This document shows, piece after piece, positions 8,717 through 17,199 of a DNA stretch of 64,000 nt. Origin of the DNA: Thermodesulfobacteriota bacterium (GTDB lineage Bacteria; Desulfobacterota; Desulfobacteria; Desulfobacterales; JAUWMJ01); NCBI GenBank assembly GCA_034189135.1, contig JAXHVO010000103.1:1-64000 (forward strand), in the 5' to 3' direction. The number at the start of each line of letters is the position of its first letter. Position 1 is the first letter of the stretch. Under the pieces are notes generated by a model, which had not been told where the DNA came from, ran no database searches, and saw only the letters and a list, made by a program, of their open reading frames with translations. A program made the position numbers and the translations under genes.

Positions 8717-9145
8717 CTACCAATACCTGAGTAGCTTCTTGATCTGGGCTGATCGAATCTTCTGGTCATGATTGTCTTTTTTTTCAATGGCCTGAGCGAT
8801 CTTTCTTAAAAGATCGTCCAGCTTAATCGGTTTTAACAGATAATCAAAGGCCCCCAGTTTCATCCCCTCAATGCTGGTTTCCACCGAAGCGTGACCGGTA
8901 AGCAAAATGACCTCTACGAGGGGCTGTATCTTTTTCATCTCTCTCAATGCCTCTATGCCGTCCATGCCGCCGGGCATCTTGACATCCAGGATGACCACAT
9001 CAAAGGTTTTTTCCTTCAGCAATTCCAGGGCTTCTTCTCCGCTTCTGGCACCACTTGCATCCACCTGCCGTTTGTTCAAACGCTTTATTATGGTTTCTAA
9101 AAAATCTTCTTCATCATCCACGATTAAAACATTGAAGTAATGCAT
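8717..9145 (-). CDS. Stand-alone response regulator receiver
   Basis: 142 residues; receiver with Asp54 (VILDVKMPGG) and the ..YLLKP.. Lys, and no DNA-binding or enzymatic domain. It starts 15 bp after the kinase stop, with GGAGG before the ATG, so it is the likely direct partner of that kinase. Similarity to the 8223-8672 gene suggests a tandem duplication. The receiver sequence is of the NtrC/DctD type, as if separated from its AAA+ output. Confidence 0.9.
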   Translation of the reverse strand: MHYFNVLIVDDEEDFLETIIKRLNKRQVDASGARSGEEALELLKEKTFDVVILDVKMPGGMDGIEALREMKKIQPLVEVILLTGHASVETSIEGMKLGAFDYLLKPIKLDDLLRKIAQAIEKKDNHDQKIRSAQIKKLLRYW

Positions 9146-9160
9146 ACGACCTCCTTTGTT

Positions 9161-10822
9161 TTATTTCCTTTCCGGTGCCACAACCGGGACCTCAATGGTA
9201 AAACTTGTACCTTTTCCCACCTGGCTTTTCAAGTGTATTGTGCCCCCCATTTTTTCTATAATGTTATAGCTCACAGACAGTCCAAGCCCTGTACCTTTTC
9301 CCGCTTCCTTGGTAGTAAAAAAAGGATCGAACACATTCTTTTGCTTTTCTGCCGGAATCCCCGGCCCGTCATCTTTGATGATGACATATATTATCGAATC
9401 AAGCCGTCGGCTTTTTATTTCCACCAAACCGTCTTTACCGATGGCGTCAATGGCATTGGTAAGCAGATTCAAAAAAACCTGTTGGAGCTGGGCCTGATCA
9501 TTGGCTATAATCGGAAGTTTGGCGGACAAATCTGTCTGGATTTCAATGTTGTTTGTCCGTGCATAGTTTTCCAAAATGGAAACAGTCTGATTGATGGTAT
9601 CATTAACATCCACATCTTCCAGGCGGGGTTCCATTTTCCTGGCAAACCCGAGCATATCGTGAACCACCTTTCGTGCTCTTTCAACATGTTCTTCTATCTT
9701 TTGAACGGAGGTTTGAAACTCTTCAAAGTTCTCGCTTTTCTTTATATCTTCTTCTTCTAAAAGGTCTTCCATCCAGCCGGTTTTCTGCAGGATGACATTG
9801 AGGGGGTTGTTGATCTCATGGGCAACACCCGCCGCCATTTTACCAATTGCCGCCAGTTTATCGGACTGGACCAGCTGGGCGTTTAGTTCCTGCATGGTGG
9901 CTTCCGATTCTTGCAGTCGACTCACCGCAAGATGTGTGGTAAAAATCGTGGTCATGATAATCAACAACAGACCGAAAACAATAATCGTAATTTCCACGTT
10001 GCGAACTGCAAACAGACCCGCCATTTGCTCATCAGGCTCCTGATTAATGACCAGTAGCCACTTGTTATTTTTTAACCAGCTTCCGGCATACAGCATTTTT
10101 CTTCCTTGCTTGTTTTCGAGCTCCACCACCGTCACTCTACCACCGAAAAGGCTTGTATCCAGATCTGATTGCGACAGAATAAGCCCTTTAAATCTTGGGC
10201 TTGTTTGAAAAATACCATCTTTATTGACCAGGTAGGCATCTCCTGTTCTTCCGATCTGGGCCTGCCGCACGATTCCTTCAAGAACTTCCGGATCTATGGT
10301 TGCCCTTAGAATCCAGCTTTTACCATTTTCGTTGCGTCGAACCGCTATAATAAAATGGGGCAGTTTTCTAAAGCCCATGTACACATGGCTCAAAAAAACT
10401 CCCTTGCTCATAACCTCGGCAAACCACGGCTGATCATCGTAATTCAATCCCTTAAGATTATACGGCCCCACGTAGGCCCGATGACTTCCATCACTGTCAA
10501 TCACGCCCAAGTCCACAAACGCCCCTGCCCTCGAATTCATCACATTAAATATATGGGAAAGATTTTCTCCATCTATCATTTCAACGAAATGATGGGTATC
10601 AGCCATGGAACCTAAAATAGCGATGCGTTCCTTTAAGAACATGTCCACCGATTCCGCCTGGGCAATGGCGCGGTATCTTATCTGCTCTATGGTTTTATTC
10701 TTACAGGTATTGGAGAACTGATAATACATGGTGACGCCAAGAATAACAAGGGGGGCAAATGAGACCACCAGGGTAATAATAATTATATTTCGTTGAAGGT
10801 TTTTATATAATGAAGATTTCAT
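9161..10822 (-). CDS. Membrane histidine kinase with periplasmic Cache domain
   Basis: 553 residues. TM1 is about 11-33, a double-Cache-type periplasmic domain about 40-265 (..FVDLGVIDSDGSHRAYVGPY.., ..GRTGDAYLVNKDG..), TM2 about 273-298. The cytoplasmic part has HisKA with His335 (GVAHEINNPLNV) and a HATPase_c domain with N, G1 (DDGPGIP) and G2 (GKGTGLGLS) boxes. The family senses small molecules outside the cell. It lies just downstream of a DASS permease and upstream of two receivers, suggesting it senses the transported anion. Closely related to the kinase at 17200-18873. Confidence 0.92.
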   Translation of the reverse strand: MKSSLYKNLQRNIIIITLVVSFAPLVILGVTMYYQFSNTCKNKTIEQIRYRAIAQAESVDMFLKERIAILGSMADTHHFVEMIDGENLSHIFNVMNSRAGAFVDLGVIDSDGSHRAYVGPYNLKGLNYDDQPWFAEVMSKGVFLSHVYMGFRKLPHFIIAVRRNENGKSWILRATIDPEVLEGIVRQAQIGRTGDAYLVNKDGIFQTSPRFKGLILSQSDLDTSLFGGRVTVVELENKQGRKMLYAGSWLKNNKWLLVINQEPDEQMAGLFAVRNVEITIIVFGLLLIIMTTIFTTHLAVSRLQESEATMQELNAQLVQSDKLAAIGKMAAGVAHEINNPLNVILQKTGWMEDLLEEEDIKKSENFEEFQTSVQKIEEHVERARKVVHDMLGFARKMEPRLEDVDVNDTINQTVSILENYARTNNIEIQTDLSAKLPIIANDQAQLQQVFLNLLTNAIDAIGKDGLVEIKSRRLDSIIYVIIKDDGPGIPAEKQKNVFDPFFTTKEAGKGTGLGLSVSYNIIEKMGGTIHLKSQVGKGTSFTIEVPVVAPERK

Positions 10823-10901
10823 CTTATAGACCCTGTTAGCTGTGACGCAATTTGGAATATGTGGTGGTTATTACTATCTTTTTGCTAAAATTGCAATTTC
10901 T

Positions 10902-12482
10902 TTATACCAGTCCCAGTATTTTCCACCAGACAGAGGCCACCAAAATGAGCACCCCCAGCAAAATGGGCGTGGCAACAATTCCGACCTTGGTAAGGTCGGC
11001 CGCCTTGAAATAACGATAGCTGTATGCAATGGCATTGGGCGGGCATCCGATCACCAGGAGCATGGCAAAAGAGGTGGCGGTTCCAAGACATAAGGCCAGC
11101 ACAGTCGGATCCACACCTTCTAAGATGGCCATGGGAATGACAATGGGTAGAATAAGGGCGGCAGCCGCCACATTGGCCATGGCATTGGTAACCAAAGCGC
11201 CGAAAAGACCCACGCCGGCGAAAAGAAGCAGCCATCCACCCCCTTGCACCAGTGGGAAAAACAGGTGGGCAAAATAAGTGGCTGCCCCTGAATAGCCCAT
11301 GGCAAGACCCAGAGAAATACCGCCGCCGAAAATAAACAGAGCGGTTCCCCACTCGAGGTTTTCGTGAATATCTTCCCATTTCAAAACGCCGCTTAATATC
11401 AGGGCAGCCACACCCAGCATTCCGGTGACAGAGTAATGCATGCCGTGAAGCCCTTTGGTCAGCCATAACAGAAAGCTCAGGCCGATGATAATCAGCGTCT
11501 TTTTTTCCAGAGTAGTCCACGGACCGATTTCTTCCTCAAATTTCGGTAGTTCGAATTTGGGATCGGGACGAAAAATCATATAGACGATTAAGACCGCTAG
11601 GGGAACGGTTAAAAAGGCTGCGGGCATGCAATATTTTATCCAATCTAGAAAAGTAATCTCTATGCCGGTAAATTCTTTGAGAAAAGCAGCAGAGACCATG
11701 CACCGCCCGCCTCCCACCAGTGTTCCCATCCCGCCGCAGGAACAGGCAAAAGGAAGGGAAAGCATCATGAACTTGGCCGTATTGGTATGCGGTTCTATGC
11801 CGACGGCTCTCATCAGCGGAAGCATGGTGACAATACCTATGGCACAGGCGGCAGCATCGTGCATAAAAGAAGACGATATCCCCAGGCCGACAGCGATAAT
11901 AAAGGTAAACTTGGTCACCGAGGTACCCGCCTTTTTAATGATGAAATAGCCGAGCCGTTTGGTAATTCCGGCCTTTTCCAGGGATATGGCGAAGATTAAA
12001 CAGCACATGATAAAAACAACCACCGGATGCATATAAGGCGCCCAGGCGCCTTTAACATCGATAATACCCATAATGACAAGAAAGACGCCGATACAAATCG
12101 CCGTAATTTCAAGGGGTATGGGTTCCGCCACAAAAAGAAATATCAGTACCACCAGAACCGCCAGAAATCGCTTTGCCTTGGGGGACAGTCCGTCAATATA
12201 GTCTATTTCCAATTCCGCTAATTTGAGTTCTGCAGATTTTTCTTTCAGAAAATCTGCTGTAGATTCTCGGCTTCCGGGGTTATTCGCTTTGACAATGTAT
12301 TCCACCGCACCGGTTTTATCATCCGAAACAGGGGTAAAATACTGATTGATGAGCAGGGCAAATTCCCGGGCATCTTCGCCTGTTATCTTAAATTTTGTTC
12401 CCTCCGGTCGCGGTAATAATAAAACAACAATCCCCAGTGCAATTGCAACACAAAGCTGAAACCATCTGGATTTAAAAAACAT
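10902..12482 (-). CDS. DASS/SLC13 sodium-dependent anion permease
   Basis: 526 residues from the ATG at 12482, chosen because AGGAGGG lies just upstream; an upstream start 11 codons earlier lacks one. One N-terminal TM is followed by a ~75-residue soluble segment (about 30-105), then about 11 TM segments of the DASS fold, with small-residue hairpin regions (..GGMGTLVGGGRCMVS.., ..TNAMANVAAAALILP..). Substrates in the family are dicarboxylates, sulfate or related anions; which one cannot be told. It sits between a receiver-CBS gene and a Cache kinase. Confidence 0.88.
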   Translation of the reverse strand: MFFKSRWFQLCVAIALGIVVLLLPRPEGTKFKITGEDAREFALLINQYFTPVSDDKTGAVEYIVKANNPGSRESTADFLKEKSAELKLAELEIDYIDGLSPKAKRFLAVLVVLIFLFVAEPIPLEITAICIGVFLVIMGIIDVKGAWAPYMHPVVVFIMCCLIFAISLEKAGITKRLGYFIIKKAGTSVTKFTFIIAVGLGISSSFMHDAAACAIGIVTMLPLMRAVGIEPHTNTAKFMMLSLPFACSCGGMGTLVGGGRCMVSAAFLKEFTGIEITFLDWIKYCMPAAFLTVPLAVLIVYMIFRPDPKFELPKFEEEIGPWTTLEKKTLIIIGLSFLLWLTKGLHGMHYSVTGMLGVAALILSGVLKWEDIHENLEWGTALFIFGGGISLGLAMGYSGAATYFAHLFFPLVQGGGWLLLFAGVGLFGALVTNAMANVAAAALILPIVIPMAILEGVDPTVLALCLGTATSFAMLLVIGCPPNAIAYSYRYFKAADLTKVGIVATPILLGVLILVASVWWKILGLV

Positions 12483-12680
12483 ATTCCCTCCTAACCGATA
12501 GAATAGGTTTTGCATATTGTAATCTGTATTATTTTACCCAGTTGAGCAACTGTCATTTCCCTCAAATTTATTTCTGGAAGCGAAAGATTTAACCAAAACG
12601 GTTAAAATTGATGCGCAGCTAAAAAGCTGAATTACCGTTTATTTTCTGCCCTTGGTCGAAACAGCGGCAATAAACATAAT

Positions 12681-12731
12681 CCGGGCTGCACATTTTATGC
12701 AACCAATATTTTTATGTAATGTGCAGTCCGG
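12681..12731. repeat. Hairpin between DASS and receiver-CBS genes
   Basis: A 13-bp stem (12681-12693 with 12719-12731, one mismatch, core GCTGCACAT) and a 25-nt loop. It lies 33 bp past the stop of the receiver-CBS gene (minus strand) and 200 bp before the DASS start. It could be a processing or attenuation structure; no T-run makes it a clear terminator. Confidence 0.4.
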
Positions 12732-12763
12732 TCCTCTCAAGGGAGAGAGAAGACGGATAGATT

Positions 12764-13666
12764 TTATTTTTGTAAAATCTTTTCTATTTCAAAGAATAGA
12801 TCCTGTTCCCGAATTACACCGGCAACCTCTCCGGCTATCATCACCACCAGCCGTCTGGCTTTTTTCCCCACCATCATGTAAGCGGCTTCCATTAAAGATG
12901 CGGTACCATCTATGGTTAGCGGGTTTGGGGACATGGCATCTTTTAGTTTTGTTCCTGCTTTCTGGGTGATCACATTGCTGAACATCCCATCCCAGAACAT
13001 GGGAGAATACTGGATGCTGTCCGCCATGGAGGGCTTGGGAGCTGATAGGTACTCAGGCATAATCAGTTTAAGCAACCCTTTGATAGTCATGATTCCTACT
13101 AAATTTTTTGCATGATCCACCACTAGGACCGAACGGTGTCCTGTTTCTAAAATTCGACTGGTTGATACTTTGGAAACAAAAGACTCTTTTAAATGGCCAA
13201 TAGCATCTGTAATGGTTTGATCTTCATTTAATGTTGTGTATTCGTTTACAGGAACCATGACCTCCATGACTTTCTTTTCTTCAATTTGATTCGGTTCTTT
13301 CCCGTTCAAATAAGCATCCTTGATTTTAGAAGACAGAAGGTCTATATCGCATGGCTTGGCCAGGTAATCGAATGCCCCTTCAACCAGCGCTTCTCTGGCA
13401 GAGGGCAGAGCACCGTGCCCGGTAAGCATGATCACCGGAATCTGGGGAGAAAGTTTTTTCATCTCATTTAAGGTCTGATGACCGTCCATGCCCGGCATCT
13501 TTATATCAAGTATGACCACATCCGGATTTTCTTTAAGTTTATCGATGGCCTCTTCACCACTGCCGGCAAGAATGGTGTCAAATCCTTTTTTGTTTAAAAT
13601 TTTTTTGGTGGTAGATCGAAACTGCTCTTCATCATCAACCATCAGCACTTTTATTTTTTCACTCAT
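12764..13666 (-). CDS. Response regulator receiver fused to CBS-domain pair
   Basis: 300 residues from ATG 13666, with AGGAGG 8 nt upstream; the longer frame adds 11 codons without a site. Receiver 1-118 with Asp54 (VILDIKMPGM) and the ..YLAKP.. Lys. From about 130 come two CBS motifs (..VMVPVNEYTTLNEDQTI.., ..HRSVLVVDHAKNLVGIMTI.., ..AMSPNPLTIDGTASLMEAA.., ..RRLVVMIAGEVAGVIRE..). CBS pairs commonly bind adenine nucleotides, so this may combine phosphorelay and energy-state input. No DNA-binding output. A candidate sigma-54 site lies at 13706-13721. Confidence 0.88.
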   Translation of the reverse strand: MSEKIKVLMVDDEEQFRSTTKKILNKKGFDTILAGSGEEAIDKLKENPDVVILDIKMPGMDGHQTLNEMKKLSPQIPVIMLTGHGALPSAREALVEGAFDYLAKPCDIDLLSSKIKDAYLNGKEPNQIEEKKVMEVMVPVNEYTTLNEDQTITDAIGHLKESFVSKVSTSRILETGHRSVLVVDHAKNLVGIMTIKGLLKLIMPEYLSAPKPSMADSIQYSPMFWDGMFSNVITQKAGTKLKDAMSPNPLTIDGTASLMEAAYMMVGKKARRLVVMIAGEVAGVIREQDLFFEIEKILQK

Positions 13667-13705
13667 TATAGGAGCCTCCTTTTCGGCTGTATACGACAAA
13701 TTTAT

Positions 13706-13721
13706 TGCAACTTAATCACCA
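13706..13721 (-). promoter_or_regulatory. Candidate sigma-54 promoter of the receiver-CBS gene
   Basis: Minus-strand TGGTGATTAAGTTGCA has GG and GC 10 nt apart, as in -24/-12 elements, but the -24 part differs from TGGCAC. It lies 40 bp before the ATG. No enhancer palindrome was found near it, so this is weaker than the three sites described elsewhere. Confidence 0.35.
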
Positions 13722-13726
13722 TATGA

Positions 13727-14317
13727 TTATTTCTGCCCTAAAAATGGCCCAAACAGTTGAAGCAAAAAAAGCATGACCATACCGGTGCACAACAAACAGG
13801 TAAAAGCCTTTAAGTAACTGATGCGGCCTACTTTCACCATGCCGAGACCGATCAGACAAAACTTTAAAATTTGTGCCGGCCCGGCCATACCTGGAATCCA
13901 GGAAAACAGTAAAGTTATATTGGCATAGGCGGCGATTCCAAATAAGATTTTATAGGCAAACAGATTTTTACACAACAACAGGGTAACCAGATACAGAATC
14001 AACGCAGTGATAAAAGGCATGGAAAATGCATTTAAAAAGAACGCCAATGCAAAAAAAACCCGCTTTTCCAGAACAAACATACTCGACAAAATAGTAAAAA
14101 AGATGCTGCATATTAAAAGGAAGACCACCGGGGGTGTGAGTGACCTTTCCTGTGGAAGCCCTTCATAAAAACCTCCGGGATAAAGCATCTTAGAGATTGT
14201 CTTGAGAAATTGATGCACCAGCATTCCATGGTGCCGACTCTCATTGTTTTTAATCATACCCATCATACTTTCCGATCCTGACATAAATTTTACTTTTTTT
14301 TCGTGTTGAAATGTCAT
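13727..14317 (-). CDS. Multi-pass membrane protein, YIP1-like
   Basis: 196 residues: a ~60-residue N-terminal cytoplasmic stretch, then four to five hydrophobic segments (about 65-85, 90-115, 120-150, 160-190). ..YPGGFYEGLP.. followed by a membrane bundle is typical of bacterial YIP1-family proteins of unknown function. The start is uncertain: ATG 14317 has no good site, and Met12 is possible. It lies between the second DASS permease (40 bp) and the receiver-CBS gene (60 bp), in the same transcription direction. Confidence 0.65.
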   Translation of the reverse strand: MTFQHEKKVKFMSGSESMMGMIKNNESRHHGMLVHQFLKTISKMLYPGGFYEGLPQERSLTPPVVFLLICSIFFTILSSMFVLEKRVFFALAFFLNAFSMPFITALILYLVTLLLCKNLFAYKILFGIAAYANITLLFSWIPGMAGPAQILKFCLIGLGMVKVGRISYLKAFTCLLCTGMVMLFLLQLFGPFLGQK

Positions 14318-14357
14318 TGGGATTCAGCCGCTTTTCCCGGCTTTTCCTTTTTTCGCG

Positions 14358-16211
14358 CTAAAACGGAACCAGCCCTTTCCAGCCCAAAAATCGCCAGTAG
14401 GTGGCAGACATAAGCATAAATATCATCAAATTGGTAAACCAGAGAATCACCCCGACTCTCAGATAATCTTTTGGCTCCAGGTATCCGCTGGCATAGACAA
14501 TTGCATTGGGTGGTGTTCCGATAATCAGGCAGTAAGCCAGTGATGAGGCATAAGATGTGCCCATTGCCATAAAAGGAATCATGGTGGTACCCGGATGCAC
14601 AATACCGGCCATGGATAAAGTAACCGGACCGACTGCAGCGCAGGCCGGGCCATCCGCCATAAGCTGGGTAAGTAGGCCGGTGATCACATTTCCGGAAAGA
14701 AGGAGACCAATCCCCTTACCCAATCCAAGCGGTTCCAGAACACTTACAAAGGAGCGAGCAATCCAGTATGCGCCTCCTGTCATAACAAGGACGCGGCCAA
14801 AGATGATCGCTCCTGCATAGAGCCAGACCACTCCCCAGTCAACCCCAGTCTGGTAATCCCGCCAGTTGGCAATTCCCGCAAAAACATAGGCAATCGCCCC
14901 CATCACCGCAATCACGCCAATCCCGAACCTTATACCTGTAAGACTGAGTATAAGGTATTTTTCCGTGATCCAGCAAAAAAGCATGACCAGAAAAATCACC
15001 ACGGTTATCTTTTGTTCTCTGGTCCAAGCTCCCCCTTTTTTGGCGATGTCCTCTTTCACATAAGCCATGGATGCGCTCAGATCTGTATGCGCGGCCATCG
15101 GTTTAAACCTGAAGTTGATCATATACCAGGTGACCGGTATGGTAAAAAGCAGCAGGGGAAACATATAAACCAACCATTCCCCGTATCCGATGCCGATACC
15201 GAACATATCCTCCGCATAACCCATCATAATAAGGTTTCGAGCCGCACCCGAAGGAGCTAGGGAACCACCGAGGTTACAGGCCATGGCGATGGTAATCATA
15301 AGCATTTTGGCCAGCTCAGGGTCATCCTTTCCCGAGGCAGCCGTGGATGTGGCATACAGGAGCATGCCTATCGGTAAAAACATGGCTGCCAGAGCATGGT
15401 CGGACATAAACATTGTAAGTGGGGCTATCACCAGAATAATCATAAAAGTAACCATTTTGAGAGAAGGCTTTTTTAATTTACCAAACATCATCATGGCCAT
15501 ACGCTTATCCACTCCTGTTTTGACAAAGGCAACGGCAAACATCAGGCTACCCATAATGAACCAAGTCGCGTCGGACCAATATAGCATGGCCACATTTTTC
15601 CTGGTCACAATTCCGCTACACATGGCAAAAACTCCTATGCAGAAGGCCACCATGGGCAAAGGGATCGCCTCGGTGATAAAACACAGCACCACAAAAATAA
15701 CAATTCCGACAGCTGCTTTGACATGAAATCCGGCTCTGGTTGCTTTCTTCTTTTCTTTGTCCGTCAACATGTCATAGGCAAGCTTGTTCACCCTCAAATC
15801 ATATCCGTCTTCCATGAGTTTTTTAAATTTTTCCAGGGGTATCCCCCCTGCAAAATCTTTTGCCTGTTTCAGGTGTGTGGGTGTGGTGGGTATCTTATTG
15901 CTTTTGCACCATTTCGCACTTCTTTTCATCAATCCGGCTTGGCTGAAAGAGGCTTTACGCACACCCGCCTCCATCATCCTAACCAACTGAACCTGCCACT
16001 GGGAAAGGTCATTGGTCTGTTTGCCAAAGAGCCCTGTTGCAAAATAATTCATCACATACTTGGGGCCCATGGAGTATTCCACACCCACATCGATCATGCC
16101 TTTAGGCGTTGGTATGAGCATTAATATAGTGACAAGTATCAAAGGAATAGCAAACAGCTTCCAGTTGACATACTTGTCGTATCCGGTTGCCTTCTTTTTC
16201 TCTTCGGCCAT
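14358..16211 (-). CDS. DASS/SLC13 anion permease with extra N-terminal domain
   Basis: 617 residues, longer than most family members because about 120 residues (40-165) sit between TM1 and the main membrane core. The core has about 11 TM segments with DASS-type regions (..NLGGSLAPSGAARNLIMMG.., ..LMADGPACAAVGP..). GGAGGAAG precedes the ATG. It is a distant paralogue of the permease at 10902-12482. The order kinase, receiver, small membrane protein, permease suggests a self-contained sensing and uptake unit for an anionic nutrient such as a dicarboxylate, sulfate or sulfonate (inference). Confidence 0.88.
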   Translation of the reverse strand: MAEEKKKATGYDKYVNWKLFAIPLILVTILMLIPTPKGMIDVGVEYSMGPKYVMNYFATGLFGKQTNDLSQWQVQLVRMMEAGVRKASFSQAGLMKRSAKWCKSNKIPTTPTHLKQAKDFAGGIPLEKFKKLMEDGYDLRVNKLAYDMLTDKEKKKATRAGFHVKAAVGIVIFVVLCFITEAIPLPMVAFCIGVFAMCSGIVTRKNVAMLYWSDATWFIMGSLMFAVAFVKTGVDKRMAMMMFGKLKKPSLKMVTFMIILVIAPLTMFMSDHALAAMFLPIGMLLYATSTAASGKDDPELAKMLMITIAMACNLGGSLAPSGAARNLIMMGYAEDMFGIGIGYGEWLVYMFPLLLFTIPVTWYMINFRFKPMAAHTDLSASMAYVKEDIAKKGGAWTREQKITVVIFLVMLFCWITEKYLILSLTGIRFGIGVIAVMGAIAYVFAGIANWRDYQTGVDWGVVWLYAGAIIFGRVLVMTGGAYWIARSFVSVLEPLGLGKGIGLLLSGNVITGLLTQLMADGPACAAVGPVTLSMAGIVHPGTTMIPFMAMGTSYASSLAYCLIIGTPPNAIVYASGYLEPKDYLRVGVILWFTNLMIFMLMSATYWRFLGWKGLVPF

Positions 16212-16293
16212 CTTTCTTCCTCCGATTTTTCGTTGGTTTTTTTCTCAAGAAGAGCCATGCAAACTGATTTTGATAATGAAAAGACGCTTAATC

Positions 16294-16422
16294 TTAAAAC
16301 AGCTTACAATAGCCATAAAGGATAGACATGGCCACGGCAGCATAAAATAAAAAAATACGCTCTTTCTCTTTTGAGTACCTTGTGATGTACCACTTATTAA
16401 GATTCTTGTTGTTTTTTACCAT
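16294..16422 (-). CDS. Small single-span membrane protein upstream of DASS permease
   Basis: 42 residues (MVKNNKNLNK..). Start ATG 16422 is chosen because AGGAGT lies 5 nt upstream. A basic, hydrophilic N-terminus of about 20 residues is followed by one hydrophobic segment to the C-terminus (..IFLFYAAVAMSILYGYC..), consistent with Nin-Cout insertion. It lies 82 bp before the permease gene, so it may be a small accessory subunit. No known family recognised. Confidence 0.55.
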   Translation of the reverse strand: MVKNNKNLNKWYITRYSKEKERIFLFYAAVAMSILYGYCKLF

Positions 16423-16565
16423 TTCAAACTCCTTTTTTATGGATCCTTCAATTGAATTCTCTGACTTCCATAAAAATACAATTACCTTCAACAAACGATG
16501 ATCACTTTAATCAAAGCCCCCTTTTGCGGGTTAACAGGTTGAATGGCTGTATGTATTTCCCAAAT

Positions 16566-17021
16566 TTACAGATTATCCAGATGTTTAATAATATCCCTGG
16601 GAGATTTCATTAATCTTCGTGTCTGAGCAACCCGGATCTTTTTTTCTAAATTTTGTATTTTTGCAAAGGCATCTTCAGCTTTCTCGATAATCTCTTCAAT
16701 GTCGGTAGGCTTCATCAGATAATCCGCCGCCCCTGACTTTAATCCATCTATGGCGGATTCTACGGTAGCGTGGCCGGTTAACATGATTACCTCAACCATT
16801 GGATACAGCCTTTTAATCTCCTTTAAAGTGGCATTCCCATCCATGCCCGGCATCTTTACGTCAAGAATGACGACATGGATAAGCTGTGAATGTAATATTT
16901 CCAGAGCTTTTTCCCCGCTGGTAGCCGTCACGACGTGATACCCTTTTTTCCCCAGTATCTTACTGGTGGTATGTAGAAACCTTTCTTCGTCATCCACCAG
17001 CATCATTTTCATTTTTGACAT
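16566..17021 (-). CDS. Stand-alone response regulator receiver
   Basis: 151 residues from ATG 17021 (GAGAGGAAA upstream). Receiver with Asp54 (VILDVKMPGM), the ..YLMKP.. Lys and a ~30-residue basic tail (..RRLMKSPRDIIKHLDNL). No output domain. It lies about 180 bp downstream of the kinase 17200-18873 and before the small membrane protein and permease, so it is the presumed partner of that kinase. Confidence 0.88.
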   Translation of the reverse strand: MSKMKMMLVDDEERFLHTTSKILGKKGYHVVTATSGEKALEILHSQLIHVVILDVKMPGMDGNATLKEIKRLYPMVEVIMLTGHATVESAIDGLKSGAADYLMKPTDIEEIIEKAEDAFAKIQNLEKKIRVAQTRRLMKSPRDIIKHLDNL

Positions 17022-17199
17022 ATTTCCTCTCTTTCTGCCGCCGAGGCACATGGGCGCGTAGCCAATGATGTTTAAATATTTTCGTTGGGGCTTTGTGACA
17101 AATTGCTTTTTTAATCCAATTCACCCAAATCATTCTTCAACTGTGAGCTGTCATTCATGAGCGATGATTTGTTCCCTATGGGCTATTCTTTAAGAGCGA

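Noticed and set aside
9140-9760. 206-codon plus-strand frame
   Set aside because: Lies wholly opposite the histidine kinase gene, which has clear catalytic motifs.
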